Positions 8,777 to 17,528 of a stretch of 46,133 nucleotides of DNA are shown in pieces. A model generated the notes under the pieces. It made no database searches, was not told the DNA's origin, and saw nothing but the letters and a program-made list of their open reading frames with translations. Position 1 is the first letter of the stretch, and every line of letters begins with the position of its first letter. Origin of the DNA: an uncultured Clostridia bacterium (GTDB taxonomy: Bacteria > Bacillota > Clostridia > TANB77 > CAG-508); the NCBI GenBank assembly GCA_934155625.1, contig CAKPHD010000006.1, positions 1 through 46,133 on the forward strand, written 5' to 3'. The position numbers and the translations under genes were made by a program.

Positions 8777-9400
8777 GTGGTAGGAAATAATACAATAATA
8801 TATGTTCCATCAAAGACACTTATAGATTTACAAAATCCTCATATGATACAAATTGGTGAAAATGTGAAAATAACAGAAGGGGTAAAAATATTAACTCATG
8901 ATTTTACCTGGTGTGTAACTAGTCAAATTGATGGGACTATAACTGGAAATGTGGGAAGTGTAGAAATTGGAAATAATGTTTTTATAGGTATGAACTCGAT
9001 AATTACTAAGGATGTAAAAATAGGAAATAATGTGATTATTGGAGCTGGAAGTATAGTGACAAAAGATTGCGATGACAATTCTGTATATGCAGGAGTACCA
9101 GCCAAAAAAATAATGTCAATAAAAGAATATTATTTTAAGCGAAAAGAGAGACAAATTGAAGAAGCAAAAAATATAGCTATAAAATATTATCAAAATACAG
9201 GAAGATTACCCGATTTAAAAGTACTAAGAGAATACAGTTTTTTATTTGGTAATAAATTAAACAGTACAGTTGAAAAAGTTTTAAGAGATTCTGGACATTT
9301 TGAAAAATGTTTAAAGACTTTTAAGGAACATAAGCCGGAATTTGATAGTGTTGATAATTTTTTAGAATATTGTGAAATAAAAAAAAGAAAGGATTTATGA
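8777..9400 (+). CDS. Left-handed beta-helix (hexapeptide) acyltransferase, 5' end frameshifted
   Basis: A maltose/galactoside-O-acetyltransferase-like enzyme that would acetylate a sugar of the repeat unit using acetyl-CoA. Seen: hexapeptide repeats (VEIGNNVFIGMNS, VKIGNNVIIGAGSIV), the probable catalytic His in LTHDFTW, and GVPAKKI ending the beta-helix. A helical C-terminal extension of about 95 residues follows. The listed start is the GTG at 8777, which lacks a convincing ribosome binding site and omits about 33 family-typical N-terminal residues; these are encoded from 8686 in another frame. The beta-helix core is intact, so a truncated protein could still fold if made. The stop overlaps the next ATG by 4 bases. 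Confidence 0.8.
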   Translation: MVGNNTIIYVPSKTLIDLQNPHMIQIGENVKITEGVKILTHDFTWCVTSQIDGTITGNVGSVEIGNNVFIGMNSIITKDVKIGNNVIIGAGSIVTKDCDDNSVYAGVPAKKIMSIKEYYFKRKERQIEEAKNIAIKYYQNTGRLPDLKVLREYSFLFGNKLNSTVEKVLRDSGHFEKCLKTFKEHKPEFDSVDNFLEYCEIKKRKDL

Positions 9401-10389
9401 TGAAAAAGTGTTGCTTTATAGTTTTGTATTTTGGTAAAATGCCATCATATATAGAAGTTTTCCTAAAAAGTTGTAGTTATAATAGTGATTATGATTGGTT
9501 AATAATAACGGATGATAAAAGGCCATATAAATTTCCTAATAATGTTTTCGTTAGATATTTGACATTTGAAGAAATAAGAAAAAAAATCCAGAGTAAGTTT
9601 GATTTTAAAATTTCATTAGAAGAGCCATATAAATTGTGTGATTATAAGCCGGCATATGGATATATATTTGAAGAGTTTATAAAAGATAAATATAAATTTT
9701 GGGGACATTGTGATATTGATATAATTTGTGGGAACTTAAATAAATTTATGACAGATGCTATTCTAGAAAAATATGACAGAATTTTTGAACTAGGACATAT
9801 GATATTATATAAGAATACGTATGAAAACAATAGAATTTTTATGAAAGAATATGACGGAAAACTATTGTATAAAATGGCTTTTCAAAATCCCAAAATAGAC
9901 GTATTTGATGAATTCTTTTTTGAAAAAGAAAATATAAGAACTTTATTTATTGATAATAAAAAGAAGATGTTTTCTGAAGACTATTCTTTTAATATAAAAT
10001 CATCAATGACAAAATTTGTAAGAACAAAATTTGATTATAAAAAGCAAGCATTTATTGATGAAAAATTTATACAAGCACTTTATGTTTTTGATAGAGGCAG
10101 GATTTTTAGGTATTATATAAAAGATAGAAAATTAATAAAAGAGGAATATATGTATATGCATTTTCAAGATAGAAAAATGACATTAAATAAGAAAATCTTA
10201 GTAAATGATATATTTAAAATTTTGCCAAATAGATTTGAAAAATTAGAAGTTGGAAATGTTACGATTCACAATTTTAACAAAATAAAAAAGAAGAAGATAT
10301 GTTTTCATATTTTTGAAAAAAAGGTGAACAATAAAATAAAACACTTGAAAAAAATGATTAAGGGTGAAATAGATGTTAGAAAAAATTAG
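9397..10389 (+). CDS. DUF6625-like putative glycosyltransferase
   Basis: A 330-residue protein that looks like the DUF6625 group found in capsule loci, thought to be GT-A-like transferases. Seen: a Rossmann-like start (CCFIVLYFGKMPSYIEVFL), WLIITDD, a conserved CDYKPAYGYIFEE stretch, and WGHCDIDIICGNL, whose D-x-D resembles the metal-binding motif of GT-A enzymes. The last 40 residues are very basic. Two ATGs are possible, 9397 or 9400; the second is better spaced from AAAGGA. It overlaps the acyltransferase upstream and the polymerase downstream. The family is recognised by pattern only; the activity is inferred. Confidence 0.65.
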   Translation: MMKKCCFIVLYFGKMPSYIEVFLKSCSYNSDYDWLIITDDKRPYKFPNNVFVRYLTFEEIRKKIQSKFDFKISLEEPYKLCDYKPAYGYIFEEFIKDKYKFWGHCDIDIICGNLNKFMTDAILEKYDRIFELGHMILYKNTYENNRIFMKEYDGKLLYKMAFQNPKIDVFDEFFFEKENIRTLFIDNKKKMFSEDYSFNIKSSMTKFVRTKFDYKKQAFIDEKFIQALYVFDRGRIFRYYIKDRKLIKEEYMYMHFQDRKMTLNKKILVNDIFKILPNRFEKLEVGNVTIHNFNKIKKKKICFHIFEKKVNNKIKHLKKMIKGEIDVRKN

Positions 10390-11638
10390 AAAGATAAATG
10401 GTAAAAAATTAACCTTTGCAATATTATATGTTTCTTTAATAATGGAAATTCTAATTTCAGAATTACATATTAGTGCAATAGTTAGATATTGTAATGACTT
10501 TTTTATTATATTTATAATATTTTTTATGATTAAAGATAAATTTAAGATTGACAAAAAGTTTTTAATAATTACTGGAAGCATTGCGTTATTTTTTTGTGCA
10601 TCAATTATTAGTGCTTTAATTAATAATGTAAATATACCTTTAGTTATATGGGCAATAAGAAATAACTTTAGAGGGATTATATTTCTACTAGCTATTATTA
10701 TGTATTGGAATGTAGATGATTTAGAACCATTTTTTGACAAATTGTTTAAATTTCAAATATTAAATTTGATTTTAGCGATATATCAATTTGCAATTCTACA
10801 TCATTCAATGGATTATGTAGGAGGAATATTTGGGTATGGAAATGGTTCATGTGTAAATATATTTAATGCATTATTAATATCATATTATTTAAATATGTAT
10901 TTAAATAAAAAAGTTAAATTATCCCAATTAATGTTTATTATTATATCTTCTTTTATTATTGCTAGTATTGCAGAAGAAAAAATGACATATTTATTTTTTT
11001 GCGTTATATTTATAGTGTCAATATTAATTTCTAAATTTTCATTTAGAAAATTGCTTGCAATTACAGTTGGAGTTATTGGGTTAATTTTGGGGTTAATACT
11101 AATAAAATATTATTATCCTGATATGTATGCTATTTTAGCAAGTCCTAAAAAGATTATAGAATATTCTCAAAGTACATATGATGATGGATATAGATTGCCA
11201 CGAATAGGTGCTTTTAAGAAGATATCAAATATATTTTTTGATAATAACACATTAAAATTATTATTTGGTCTTGGTTTCGGAAATTGTGAAACTTCAAATT
11301 TCGGAATATTTCAAAGTGATTTTTATAAGTCATATGGACAATATAACTATAGATGGTTTACTCATCAATGGATTTTTTTGGAAGAAGGATACATTGGTTT
11401 TGGAGCTTTTTTAGTAATTTTTATAACTATATTAATATGTTTAATTAAAAATTATGATGAACATAATAAATATATGATAACTATGGGGATATGTAACACA
11501 CTATGTTGTATAATTACTATTTGGTACAATGCAACTCTGAAAGTTGATGCTGCGTATTTGGCCTATTTTTCATTAGGAATTGGACTTATAAGTATAAAGA
11601 AAAAAAATAGAAAAGGAGAAAATGATAATGATACCTAA
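10373..11638 (+). CDS. wzy: Wzy-like O-antigen/capsule polymerase
   Basis: A 421-residue polytopic membrane protein that I assign as the repeat-unit polymerase. It has about ten to twelve hydrophobic helices (for example FAILYVSLIMEILIS, FIIFIIFFMIK, LLAIIMYW, LGLILIKYYY and the C-terminal LAYFSLGIGLISI) and a large outer loop with FGLGFGN and WFTHQWIFLEEGYIGFGAFL. That loop pattern is common in Wzy/O-antigen ligase superfamily proteins. Sequence conservation in this family is low, so the call rests on topology, size and on its place between glycosyltransferases and the flippase. It overlaps its neighbours by 17 and about 11 bases. The main alternative is an O-antigen ligase-like protein. Confidence 0.75.
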   Translation: MLEKIRKINGKKLTFAILYVSLIMEILISELHISAIVRYCNDFFIIFIIFFMIKDKFKIDKKFLIITGSIALFFCASIISALINNVNIPLVIWAIRNNFRGIIFLLAIIMYWNVDDLEPFFDKLFKFQILNLILAIYQFAILHHSMDYVGGIFGYGNGSCVNIFNALLISYYLNMYLNKKVKLSQLMFIIISSFIIASIAEEKMTYLFFCVIFIVSILISKFSFRKLLAITVGVIGLILGLILIKYYYPDMYAILASPKKIIEYSQSTYDDGYRLPRIGAFKKISNIFFDNNTLKLLFGLGFGNCETSNFGIFQSDFYKSYGQYNYRWFTHQWIFLEEGYIGFGAFLVIFITILICLIKNYDEHNKYMITMGICNTLCCIITIWYNATLKVDAAYLAYFSLGIGLISIKKKNRKGENDNDT

Positions 11639-12458
11639 AGTTATTCATTATTGTTGGTTTGGCAAAAATGAATTGCCAGAAGATGCCAAGAAATGTATTG
11701 GATCATGGAAAAAATTTTGTCCGGACTATGAAATTATAGAATGGAATGAAACTAACTATGATGTAAGAAAAAATAAATATATGAGTGATGCTTATGACGA
11801 AAAGAAATGGGCATTTGTATCAGATTATGCTAGAATAGATATAATTTATAATTATGGAGGAATATATTTAGATACAGACGTAGAACTATTACGTCCATTA
11901 GATGAATTACTAAAAGATAAAATGTTTTGTGGTTGGGAAAGTAGAGATCCAATATTAGATGAAAAAAGAATAACATATGAAAATTCTGTAAACTTAGGGC
12001 TAGGATTTGGAGCAGAAAAAAATAATATTGCGTTGAAGGATATATTAGATTTATATGAAAAATTAAATTTTATAAATGAAGATGGGTCATTAAATTTGAT
12101 GGCTTGCCCACATTATCAAACTGAGATTTTAAAACAGTATGGACTTGATGATTCACAAAGAACATATCAAAAGCTTAAGGATGAAATTATTGTATATCCA
12201 GAAAGCTATTTTTCTCCCAAATCAATGACGACTGGAAAAATAACTTTGACAGATGAAACATATAGTATACACCATTTTTCAGGAACGTGGATAGAAAAAA
12301 AAAATCCAGTAAAGATGTTTATAAGAAAATTTATAAAGAAATTTGAGCATGAAGAAAATAAAAATATATTTATAAAAATATTAAAATTTCCATATAAGAT
12401 TTATAAATCTATATCACAAAAATTGGAGAATTGCAAAAGAAAGAAAAAAATGAAGTAA
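11628..12458 (+). CDS. GT32-type glycosyltransferase (DXD sugar-binding domain)
   Basis: A capsular polysaccharide glycosyltransferase with the Gly_transf_sug DXD region. Seen: MIPKVIHYCWFGKNELP at the N-terminus, SWKKFCPDYEIIEWNE, AFVSDYARIDIIYNYGG and then IYLDTDVELLRP, which holds the metal-binding D-x-D, and HHFSGTW near the C-terminus. I prefer the ATG at 11628 (276 residues), because the family begins MIPK and AAGGAG is 9 bases upstream; the ATG at 11622 would sit only 3 bases from it. It overlaps the polymerase gene. The enzyme transfers a hexose or related sugar of unknown type. Confidence 0.9.
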   Translation: MIPKVIHYCWFGKNELPEDAKKCIGSWKKFCPDYEIIEWNETNYDVRKNKYMSDAYDEKKWAFVSDYARIDIIYNYGGIYLDTDVELLRPLDELLKDKMFCGWESRDPILDEKRITYENSVNLGLGFGAEKNNIALKDILDLYEKLNFINEDGSLNLMACPHYQTEILKQYGLDDSQRTYQKLKDEIIVYPESYFSPKSMTTGKITLTDETYSIHHFSGTWIEKKNPVKMFIRKFIKKFEHEENKNIFIKILKFPYKIYKSISQKLENCKRKKKMK

Positions 12459-12480
12459 TGTAAATTGAAAGGATAAAAAA

Positions 12481-13611
12481 ATGAAAAATGCTATATTAAC
12501 TTGGTATCATTATCAAAATTATGGAACTGCATTACAAGCATATGCATTGCAAAAATTTTTAAATAGTAGTATGTACGAAACGGAGTTAATAAAATATATT
12601 CCAGAATATAAAAGCCAAAATGAAAAGAAAAACATAAAAAAAATTAATATATATATAAATAATAGAAAGAAAAAATATTTAAATAAAATAATAAAGAAAA
12701 AATATTATAAAAACTTAGAAAATAAAAGTGAAAAATTTAAAGAGTTTCTTAGTAAAATAAATTTAACTGAAGAAGAATATAATAAAAAAAATTTAAAAGA
12801 ATTAAATCAAGTTTATGATAATTTCATTGTTGGAAGTGACCAAATATGGAATCCTAATAATATTGATTATACATATTTTTTGGATTTTGTAGATGAGAAT
12901 AAAAAGAAAATAGCATATGCTCCAAGTTTCGGAGTAAAACAAAATGATTATCCATACCAAAACAATAAATTAAAGAATTTATTAAACAGATTTGATTATA
13001 TATCTGTCAGAGAAGAAGACGGAAAGGATATTATTAAAAAATTAATAAATAAAAGTGGAAATATAGTACTTGATCCAACCTTGTTATTAGAAAAAAAACA
13101 ATGGGATGAATTTGTAAAAGTTGATATGAATAAAACTAAATATATTCTTTGTTACTTTTTAGGAGAGCAAAAATATTATTGGAAATATGTAAAAAATTTA
13201 CAAAAAGAAACTGGATTAGAAATAAGAATAATTCCAATTCAACCTGAGGCATATTTTAAGAAGGGGAAAATAGAATCGGAAGTTGGACCAATGGAATTTC
13301 TTGATTTGATAGCAAATGCTGAAATTATATGCACAGATTCTTTTCATGGTACGGTTTTTTCAGTAATATTTGAAAAAAAGTTTAGTGTATTAAAAAGATT
13401 TAAAGATAATGATAGGAAGTCTCAAAACTCAAGAATATGTAATTTATTAAAATTAATAGATTTGGAAGGATTTTTTATTGATGAAAATTTCGAAGAGACA
13501 AAATTTATTGTTAATAATTATGAAGATATAAATAATATTTTAGCTGAAAAAAGAAATGAATCAAAAACATATATTTTAGATGCAATTAATGGGAGAAAAA
13601 TGTATGAATAA
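12481..13611 (+). CDS. Polysaccharide pyruvyl transferase
   Basis: A polysaccharide pyruvyl transferase (CsaB/WcaK family), which adds a ketal pyruvate from phosphoenolpyruvate to a sugar and gives the polymer negative charge. Seen: ILTWYHYQNYGTALQAYALQ at the start, FIVGSDQIWNP, YFLDFV, IAYAPSFGV, SVREEDG, LDPTLLL, and CTDSFHGTVFS near the C-terminus. These are the defining motifs. The 376-residue length is normal for the form found in mixed polysaccharide loci. The next gene overlaps its end and encodes an iron-sulfur protein that often accompanies this family. Confidence 0.92.
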   Translation: MKNAILTWYHYQNYGTALQAYALQKFLNSSMYETELIKYIPEYKSQNEKKNIKKINIYINNRKKKYLNKIIKKKYYKNLENKSEKFKEFLSKINLTEEEYNKKNLKELNQVYDNFIVGSDQIWNPNNIDYTYFLDFVDENKKKIAYAPSFGVKQNDYPYQNNKLKNLLNRFDYISVREEDGKDIIKKLINKSGNIVLDPTLLLEKKQWDEFVKVDMNKTKYILCYFLGEQKYYWKYVKNLQKETGLEIRIIPIQPEAYFKKGKIESEVGPMEFLDLIANAEIICTDSFHGTVFSVIFEKKFSVLKRFKDNDRKSQNSRICNLLKLIDLEGFFIDENFEETKFIVNNYEDINNILAEKRNESKTYILDAINGRKMYE

Positions 13612-14728
13612 TAAATGTTGTGGTTGTAGTGCATGTGCATTAGCTTGCCCTAAAAATGCAATTGAAATGAAAATAAATAGCGAAGGTTTTTATAGACCTA
13701 TAATAAATAAGGAAAAATGTATTAACTGTGGAGTATGCAATAAAGTTTGTTTTTATGAAACTGGAAGATGTCAAGCAAAAATATTGGCCAATAAAGGGTT
13801 ATATTCTGCTTACACTTTGAATATAGAGACAAGACAAACAACATCATCAGGAGGAATAGCAAATGAAATAGCTAAATATTATCTAAAAAATAATAAAAAT
13901 GTTTGTGCAGTAATATATGATGATGAAAACAGAGTTGCTAAACACATTAATATAACTGCGAATAATTTAGACGAAGTACATAGAATAAAAGGTTCTAAAT
14001 ATATTCAAAGTCTAAATTATGAAGGATTCAAAAATGCATTAGAATCAAATGAGGAGTGTGTGGTTTTTGGAACACCTTGTCAGATTGCAGGATTTAGAAA
14101 AATAATAGAATTAAAAAAAGCTGAAGAAAAATTTTTACTGATTGATATATATTGTCATGGAGTTCCAACATATAATTTATGGAATAAATACTTAGACAAG
14201 ATTACTAAAAAATATGGAATACATAAAAATCCAAAAGTGATTTTTAGAGAAAAAAAATTAGGATGGCATAATTATTATATGAAAATATATGATGATAAAA
14301 AAGAATATGTAAGAATACGTGACAAAGATATTTTCTATATGTATTTTCTTAATAGTATGTGCAATTCACAATCATGTTATGAATGTGAATTTCGAAATGA
14401 TTCATGTGCTGATATAAGATTAGGAGACTTTTGGGGAAAAAGATATGAAAAGGATGAAAAAGGATATTCTATGGTTTGTATTAATACGTTAAAAGGAAAA
14501 GAATTGATAGAAAAATTAAAGAATGTGAGTATAGAACAAGTTGATGTAGAGGAAAGATTTGGACAACAAACAGAACAGAGCTTAAAACCAAGTAATTATA
14601 AGAAGAATATAGATAAACTAAAGAGAAAAAAATATAATTTTTTATGGACAAGTATTAAGTATAACATTATCTATTATTATAGAAATATAAAAAAAACAGT
14701 CAAAAAAATCTTAAAGGGAGAGATGTAA
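13604..14728 (+). CDS. Iron-sulfur protein, coenzyme F420 hydrogenase/dehydrogenase beta-subunit-like
   Basis: A ferredoxin-like domain (CCGCSACALACP and CINCGVCNKVC, two 4Fe-4S motifs in the first 45 residues) joined to an F420-hydrogenase/dehydrogenase beta-subunit fold (TSSGGIANEIAKYYL, KGSKYIQS, FGTPCQIAGFR, IDIYCHGVP, RLGDFWG). This family often sits beside a pyruvyl transferase in polysaccharide loci and is probably a flavin-dependent redox enzyme; the substrate is unknown. I place the start at ATG 13604, which has GGGAG eight bases upstream, rather than at the upstream in-frame ATG 13580, which lacks one. The gene overlaps the pyruvyl transferase by 8 bases. Confidence 0.88.
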   Translation: MNNKCCGCSACALACPKNAIEMKINSEGFYRPIINKEKCINCGVCNKVCFYETGRCQAKILANKGLYSAYTLNIETRQTTSSGGIANEIAKYYLKNNKNVCAVIYDDENRVAKHINITANNLDEVHRIKGSKYIQSLNYEGFKNALESNEECVVFGTPCQIAGFRKIIELKKAEEKFLLIDIYCHGVPTYNLWNKYLDKITKKYGIHKNPKVIFREKKLGWHNYYMKIYDDKKEYVRIRDKDIFYMYFLNSMCNSQSCYECEFRNDSCADIRLGDFWGKRYEKDEKGYSMVCINTLKGKELIEKLKNVSIEQVDVEERFGQQTEQSLKPSNYKKNIDKLKRKKYNFLWTSIKYNIIYYYRNIKKTVKKILKGEM

Positions 14729-14732
14729 GCGA

Positions 14733-16289
14733 GTGGAAGAATCAAGAACTAAAAATTCGGTAAGGAATGCTAAAACTGGAGCTATTGTTCAAATTGTAAA
14801 TAAATTAATGGCATTTATAGTAAGAACAGTATTTATTAAAATGCTAAATACAGAATACCTAGGGGTAAATGGATTGTTTATTAATATATTAACTATGTTA
14901 TCATTTACAGAACTAGGAATAGGGACTGCTATTATATTTAATATGTATAAACCAATTGCAAATAATGATAGGGAAAAGATAAAAACATTAATGAGACTAT
15001 ATAAAAAATGTTATAGTATTATTGGAATTGTAGTTATTATATTAGGACTAGGAATTATACCATTTTTGAAATATATAATAACAGATGTACCTAATATTTC
15101 AGAAAATATTATTTTAATATATATTTTGTTTTTGTTTAACACTGGATCCTCATACTTCTTTACATATAAAAAATCAATAATTACTGCGTATCAACAACAA
15201 AGCGTGATTAATAATGTAGACAGTATTGTGTATTTTACAAGGAGTATTATCGAAATTATATTTTTAATACTAACTAGAAATTATTTGGTTTATTTAATAA
15301 TAGAAATTTTTGCAACATTAATAGAAAATATTATACTTGCTAAAATAGCAGATAAAATGTTTCCTTTTATAAATGAAAAAGAAGTAAAAAAAATGCCACA
15401 AAATGAAAAAAATAATATTTTTAACAATGTAAAATCTTTGATTGTATACAAATTTGGAGAAGTGATACTAAGTGGAACAGATAATATCTTAATATCTTCT
15501 ATGGTAAATGTAGGAACAGTTGGTCTATGTTCTAACTATACACTAATAATTCAATCAATAAAAAGTGTGGTTACGTCTGCATTGACAGGAGTAACTGCTA
15601 GTGTGGGAAATTTAAATGCAACAGATGATAGGGAAAAAAAAGAAAGTGTTTTCTATCAAATGACGTTTATAAATTATATTATATATTCATTTTGTTCAAT
15701 TGCATTTATAGTTCTTTTGAATCCATTTATAGGGTTATGGCTAGGAGAAGGATATGTTATGAATTTGGGAGTATCAATAGCGTTATCAGTAAGTTTTTTT
15801 ATAGATGGGGTAAGGAATCCGGGATTCATTTTTAGAACTACATTAGGACTTTTTGAAAAAGGAAAAGCTACACCATATATAAGTGCAATAGTAAATATTG
15901 TTACGTCTATAATATTATGTAAAATGTTGGGAGTAGTAGGAATATTTATAGGAACATCAATTGCTCAATTATTATCATATGTGTGGATTGATCCATATTT
16001 GATTCATAAATATGAATTTAAGACATCTGTAAAAAAGTATTTTCTAAAATATATAAAATATATTATAGTATTTGCATTTGAAATAGTAATCACATTGTAT
16101 ATATCTAAATTAATTAATAATAATGATTTTGTAGGATTTTGCATTAAATGTTTTGTTGTTATTATAATACCAAATTTAATAAATATAATAATTTTTGGAA
16201 AATCAGATGAATTTAATGAATTAATGAAAAAATTTATACATCCTATTATAGAGAAAATAAGAAAGAGGGAAAAAATCAATGAAAATTAG
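14733..16289 (+). CDS. wzx: Wzx-type polysaccharide flippase
   Basis: A MOP-superfamily flippase of 518 residues that turns the lipid-linked repeat unit to the outer membrane leaflet. Seen: NAKTGAIVQIVNKLMAFIVRTVF with the LGVNGLF stretch typical of RfbX/Wzx proteins, about 14 hydrophobic helices along the whole length, and a basic C-terminal tail (RKREKI). The start is GTG at 14733 with GGGAGAG upstream. It has the position and size expected for the transporter of this locus. MATE-type drug efflux is the only real alternative, and the context argues against it. Confidence 0.88.
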   Translation: MEESRTKNSVRNAKTGAIVQIVNKLMAFIVRTVFIKMLNTEYLGVNGLFINILTMLSFTELGIGTAIIFNMYKPIANNDREKIKTLMRLYKKCYSIIGIVVIILGLGIIPFLKYIITDVPNISENIILIYILFLFNTGSSYFFTYKKSIITAYQQQSVINNVDSIVYFTRSIIEIIFLILTRNYLVYLIIEIFATLIENIILAKIADKMFPFINEKEVKKMPQNEKNNIFNNVKSLIVYKFGEVILSGTDNILISSMVNVGTVGLCSNYTLIIQSIKSVVTSALTGVTASVGNLNATDDREKKESVFYQMTFINYIIYSFCSIAFIVLLNPFIGLWLGEGYVMNLGVSIALSVSFFIDGVRNPGFIFRTTLGLFEKGKATPYISAIVNIVTSIILCKMLGVVGIFIGTSIAQLLSYVWIDPYLIHKYEFKTSVKKYFLKYIKYIIVFAFEIVITLYISKLINNNDFVGFCIKCFVVIIIPNLINIIIFGKSDEFNELMKKFIHPIIEKIRKREKINEN

Positions 16290-16875
16290 TTTGAGTGAGA
16301 TTAGATATGTACAAGTTTATTTAAATATGTTTAGAGTATTGCCATATTATTATATAGTTAATCACTGCAGATTCAAAGAAAAAGTTAAAGAAGATATTGA
16401 TGCATGGATAAGACAAGCTATAGATGAATGTGATAGAAATAAACATATACGAATTGTTTTGTTTGGATATTGTTTATGCAAAGAAAAAGCATTTAGAAAT
16501 GTTATGTTGAATAGATTGCACAGAAATCCAATAAAGTATATATTTGGAAGATTATTATTTAAACCACTAGATACTTTATATATAAATATGTCACCTGAAA
16601 ACATTAATGGTGGACTGTATTTTCAACATGGATTTTCTACAATTATAGCAGCAAAAGAGATTGGAAAAAATTGTTCCATAAATCAACAAGTTACAGTAGG
16701 ATATAACGGTGATAAGAATCCTATTATAGGAAATAATGTTAAAATTGGTGCTGGAGCAATTGTAATAGGAAAAGCAATTTTAAATGATAATGTTACAGTT
16801 GGAGCTAATTCAATTGTTACAAAAGAAATTCCACAAGATTCTATTGTTGTTGGAGAAAATAGAATTATAAAATAA
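16279..16875 (+). CDS. Serine O-acetyltransferase-like hexapeptide acyltransferase
   Basis: A CysE-like acyltransferase of 198 residues. The N-terminal 100 residues are helical; the C-terminal part is a left-handed beta-helix (FQHGFSTIIAAKEIGKNC, INQQVTVGYNGDKNPIIGNN, VKIGAGAIVIG, VTVGANSIVTKEIP). The motif with QHGFSTIIAA and the GYN-x-DKNP loop is the serine acetyltransferase-type active site. In this place it more likely acetylates a sugar than serine. The start overlaps the flippase by 11 bases. There is no cysteine synthase next to it, which weakens a role in cysteine synthesis. Confidence 0.85.
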   Translation: MKISLSEIRYVQVYLNMFRVLPYYYIVNHCRFKEKVKEDIDAWIRQAIDECDRNKHIRIVLFGYCLCKEKAFRNVMLNRLHRNPIKYIFGRLLFKPLDTLYINMSPENINGGLYFQHGFSTIIAAKEIGKNCSINQQVTVGYNGDKNPIIGNNVKIGAGAIVIGKAILNDNVTVGANSIVTKEIPQDSIVVGENRIIK

Positions 16876-16898
16876 GAATGCAATAAAGGAAGAAATAA

Positions 16899-17474
16899 AT
16901 GAAAAAAACAATAAACATAGCACTTATATTAATCTGTATGTCAATAATATTCATATTCTCATCAATGCCAAGTGAAGAATCAAACGAAAAAAGCAAAGCA
17001 ACAATAAAAGAAACAATAGAAATATTAAACCAGACATCAGTCTCAAAACAAAATGAAAGCTTATCACAAACAGAATCTGGCAATACAGAAAAAGGTACAG
17101 AAACAATCAAAGAAAATAATGCTCAAAACCAAAATGAAGAACAACTAATAGAAAAGTTAAACAAACCACTAAGAAAATGCATGCATGCAACAGAATATTT
17201 GATATTAAGTATTTTAATACTAAACTGGTTAAGAAATTATGAGATAAAAAAATGGAAGGCAATAGTAGTATCAGTAATAACATCATTCTTATATGCATGC
17301 ACAGACGAATTCCATCAGCTATTTGTAGCCGGAAGGACAAGCCAATTTACAGATGTGTTAATAGACACAAGTGGTGCAATAATTGGAGCAATAATATTTT
17401 TGGTTTTAATGGCAATAATATCAAAATCAAAATTCACCAAAAAATTTTCAAAAAACTATTGCACAAAAAAATAG
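16899..17474 (+). CDS. VanZ-like membrane protein (copy 2)
   Basis: A second VanZ-family protein, 191 residues, clearly related to the one at 613-1086. It shares the RKCMHATEYLILS helix and the ACTDEFHQLFVAGRTSQFTD block. It differs by an extended hydrophilic, Ser/Glu/Asn-rich loop of about 60 residues after the first helix, probably outside the cell. AAGGAAG lies before the ATG. It ends the polysaccharide assembly block and is followed at once by a strong promoter. Function unknown; the pair suggests a role tied to undecaprenyl-linked intermediates or glycopeptide-type stress, which is inference. Confidence 0.85.
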   Translation: MKKTINIALILICMSIIFIFSSMPSEESNEKSKATIKETIEILNQTSVSKQNESLSQTESGNTEKGTETIKENNAQNQNEEQLIEKLNKPLRKCMHATEYLILSILILNWLRNYEIKKWKAIVVSVITSFLYACTDEFHQLFVAGRTSQFTDVLIDTSGAIIGAIIFLVLMAIISKSKFTKKFSKNYCTKK

Positions 17475-17487
17475 TAAATGTTATAAT
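17459..17487 (+). promoter_or_regulatory. Sigma-A-type promoter for the surface protein/sortase genes
   Basis: TTGCAC (17,459-17,464) and a perfect TATAAT (17,482-17,487) are 17 bp apart. The -35 lies in the end of the second VanZ gene. It would start a transcript about 35 bases before the wall-anchored protein gene, so the surface-protein/sortase/CpsCDB block can be expressed apart from the assembly genes. Confidence 0.7.
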
Positions 17488-17528
17488 CAAAGAGTAAAAT
17501 AAAAAATAAAAAAGAAAGGGAGATAACT

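Noticed and set aside
13580..13603. Upstream ATG for the iron-sulfur protein
   Set aside because: No ribosome binding site fits it; the ATG at 13,604 has GGGAG at the right distance and gives the usual cysteine-motif start.
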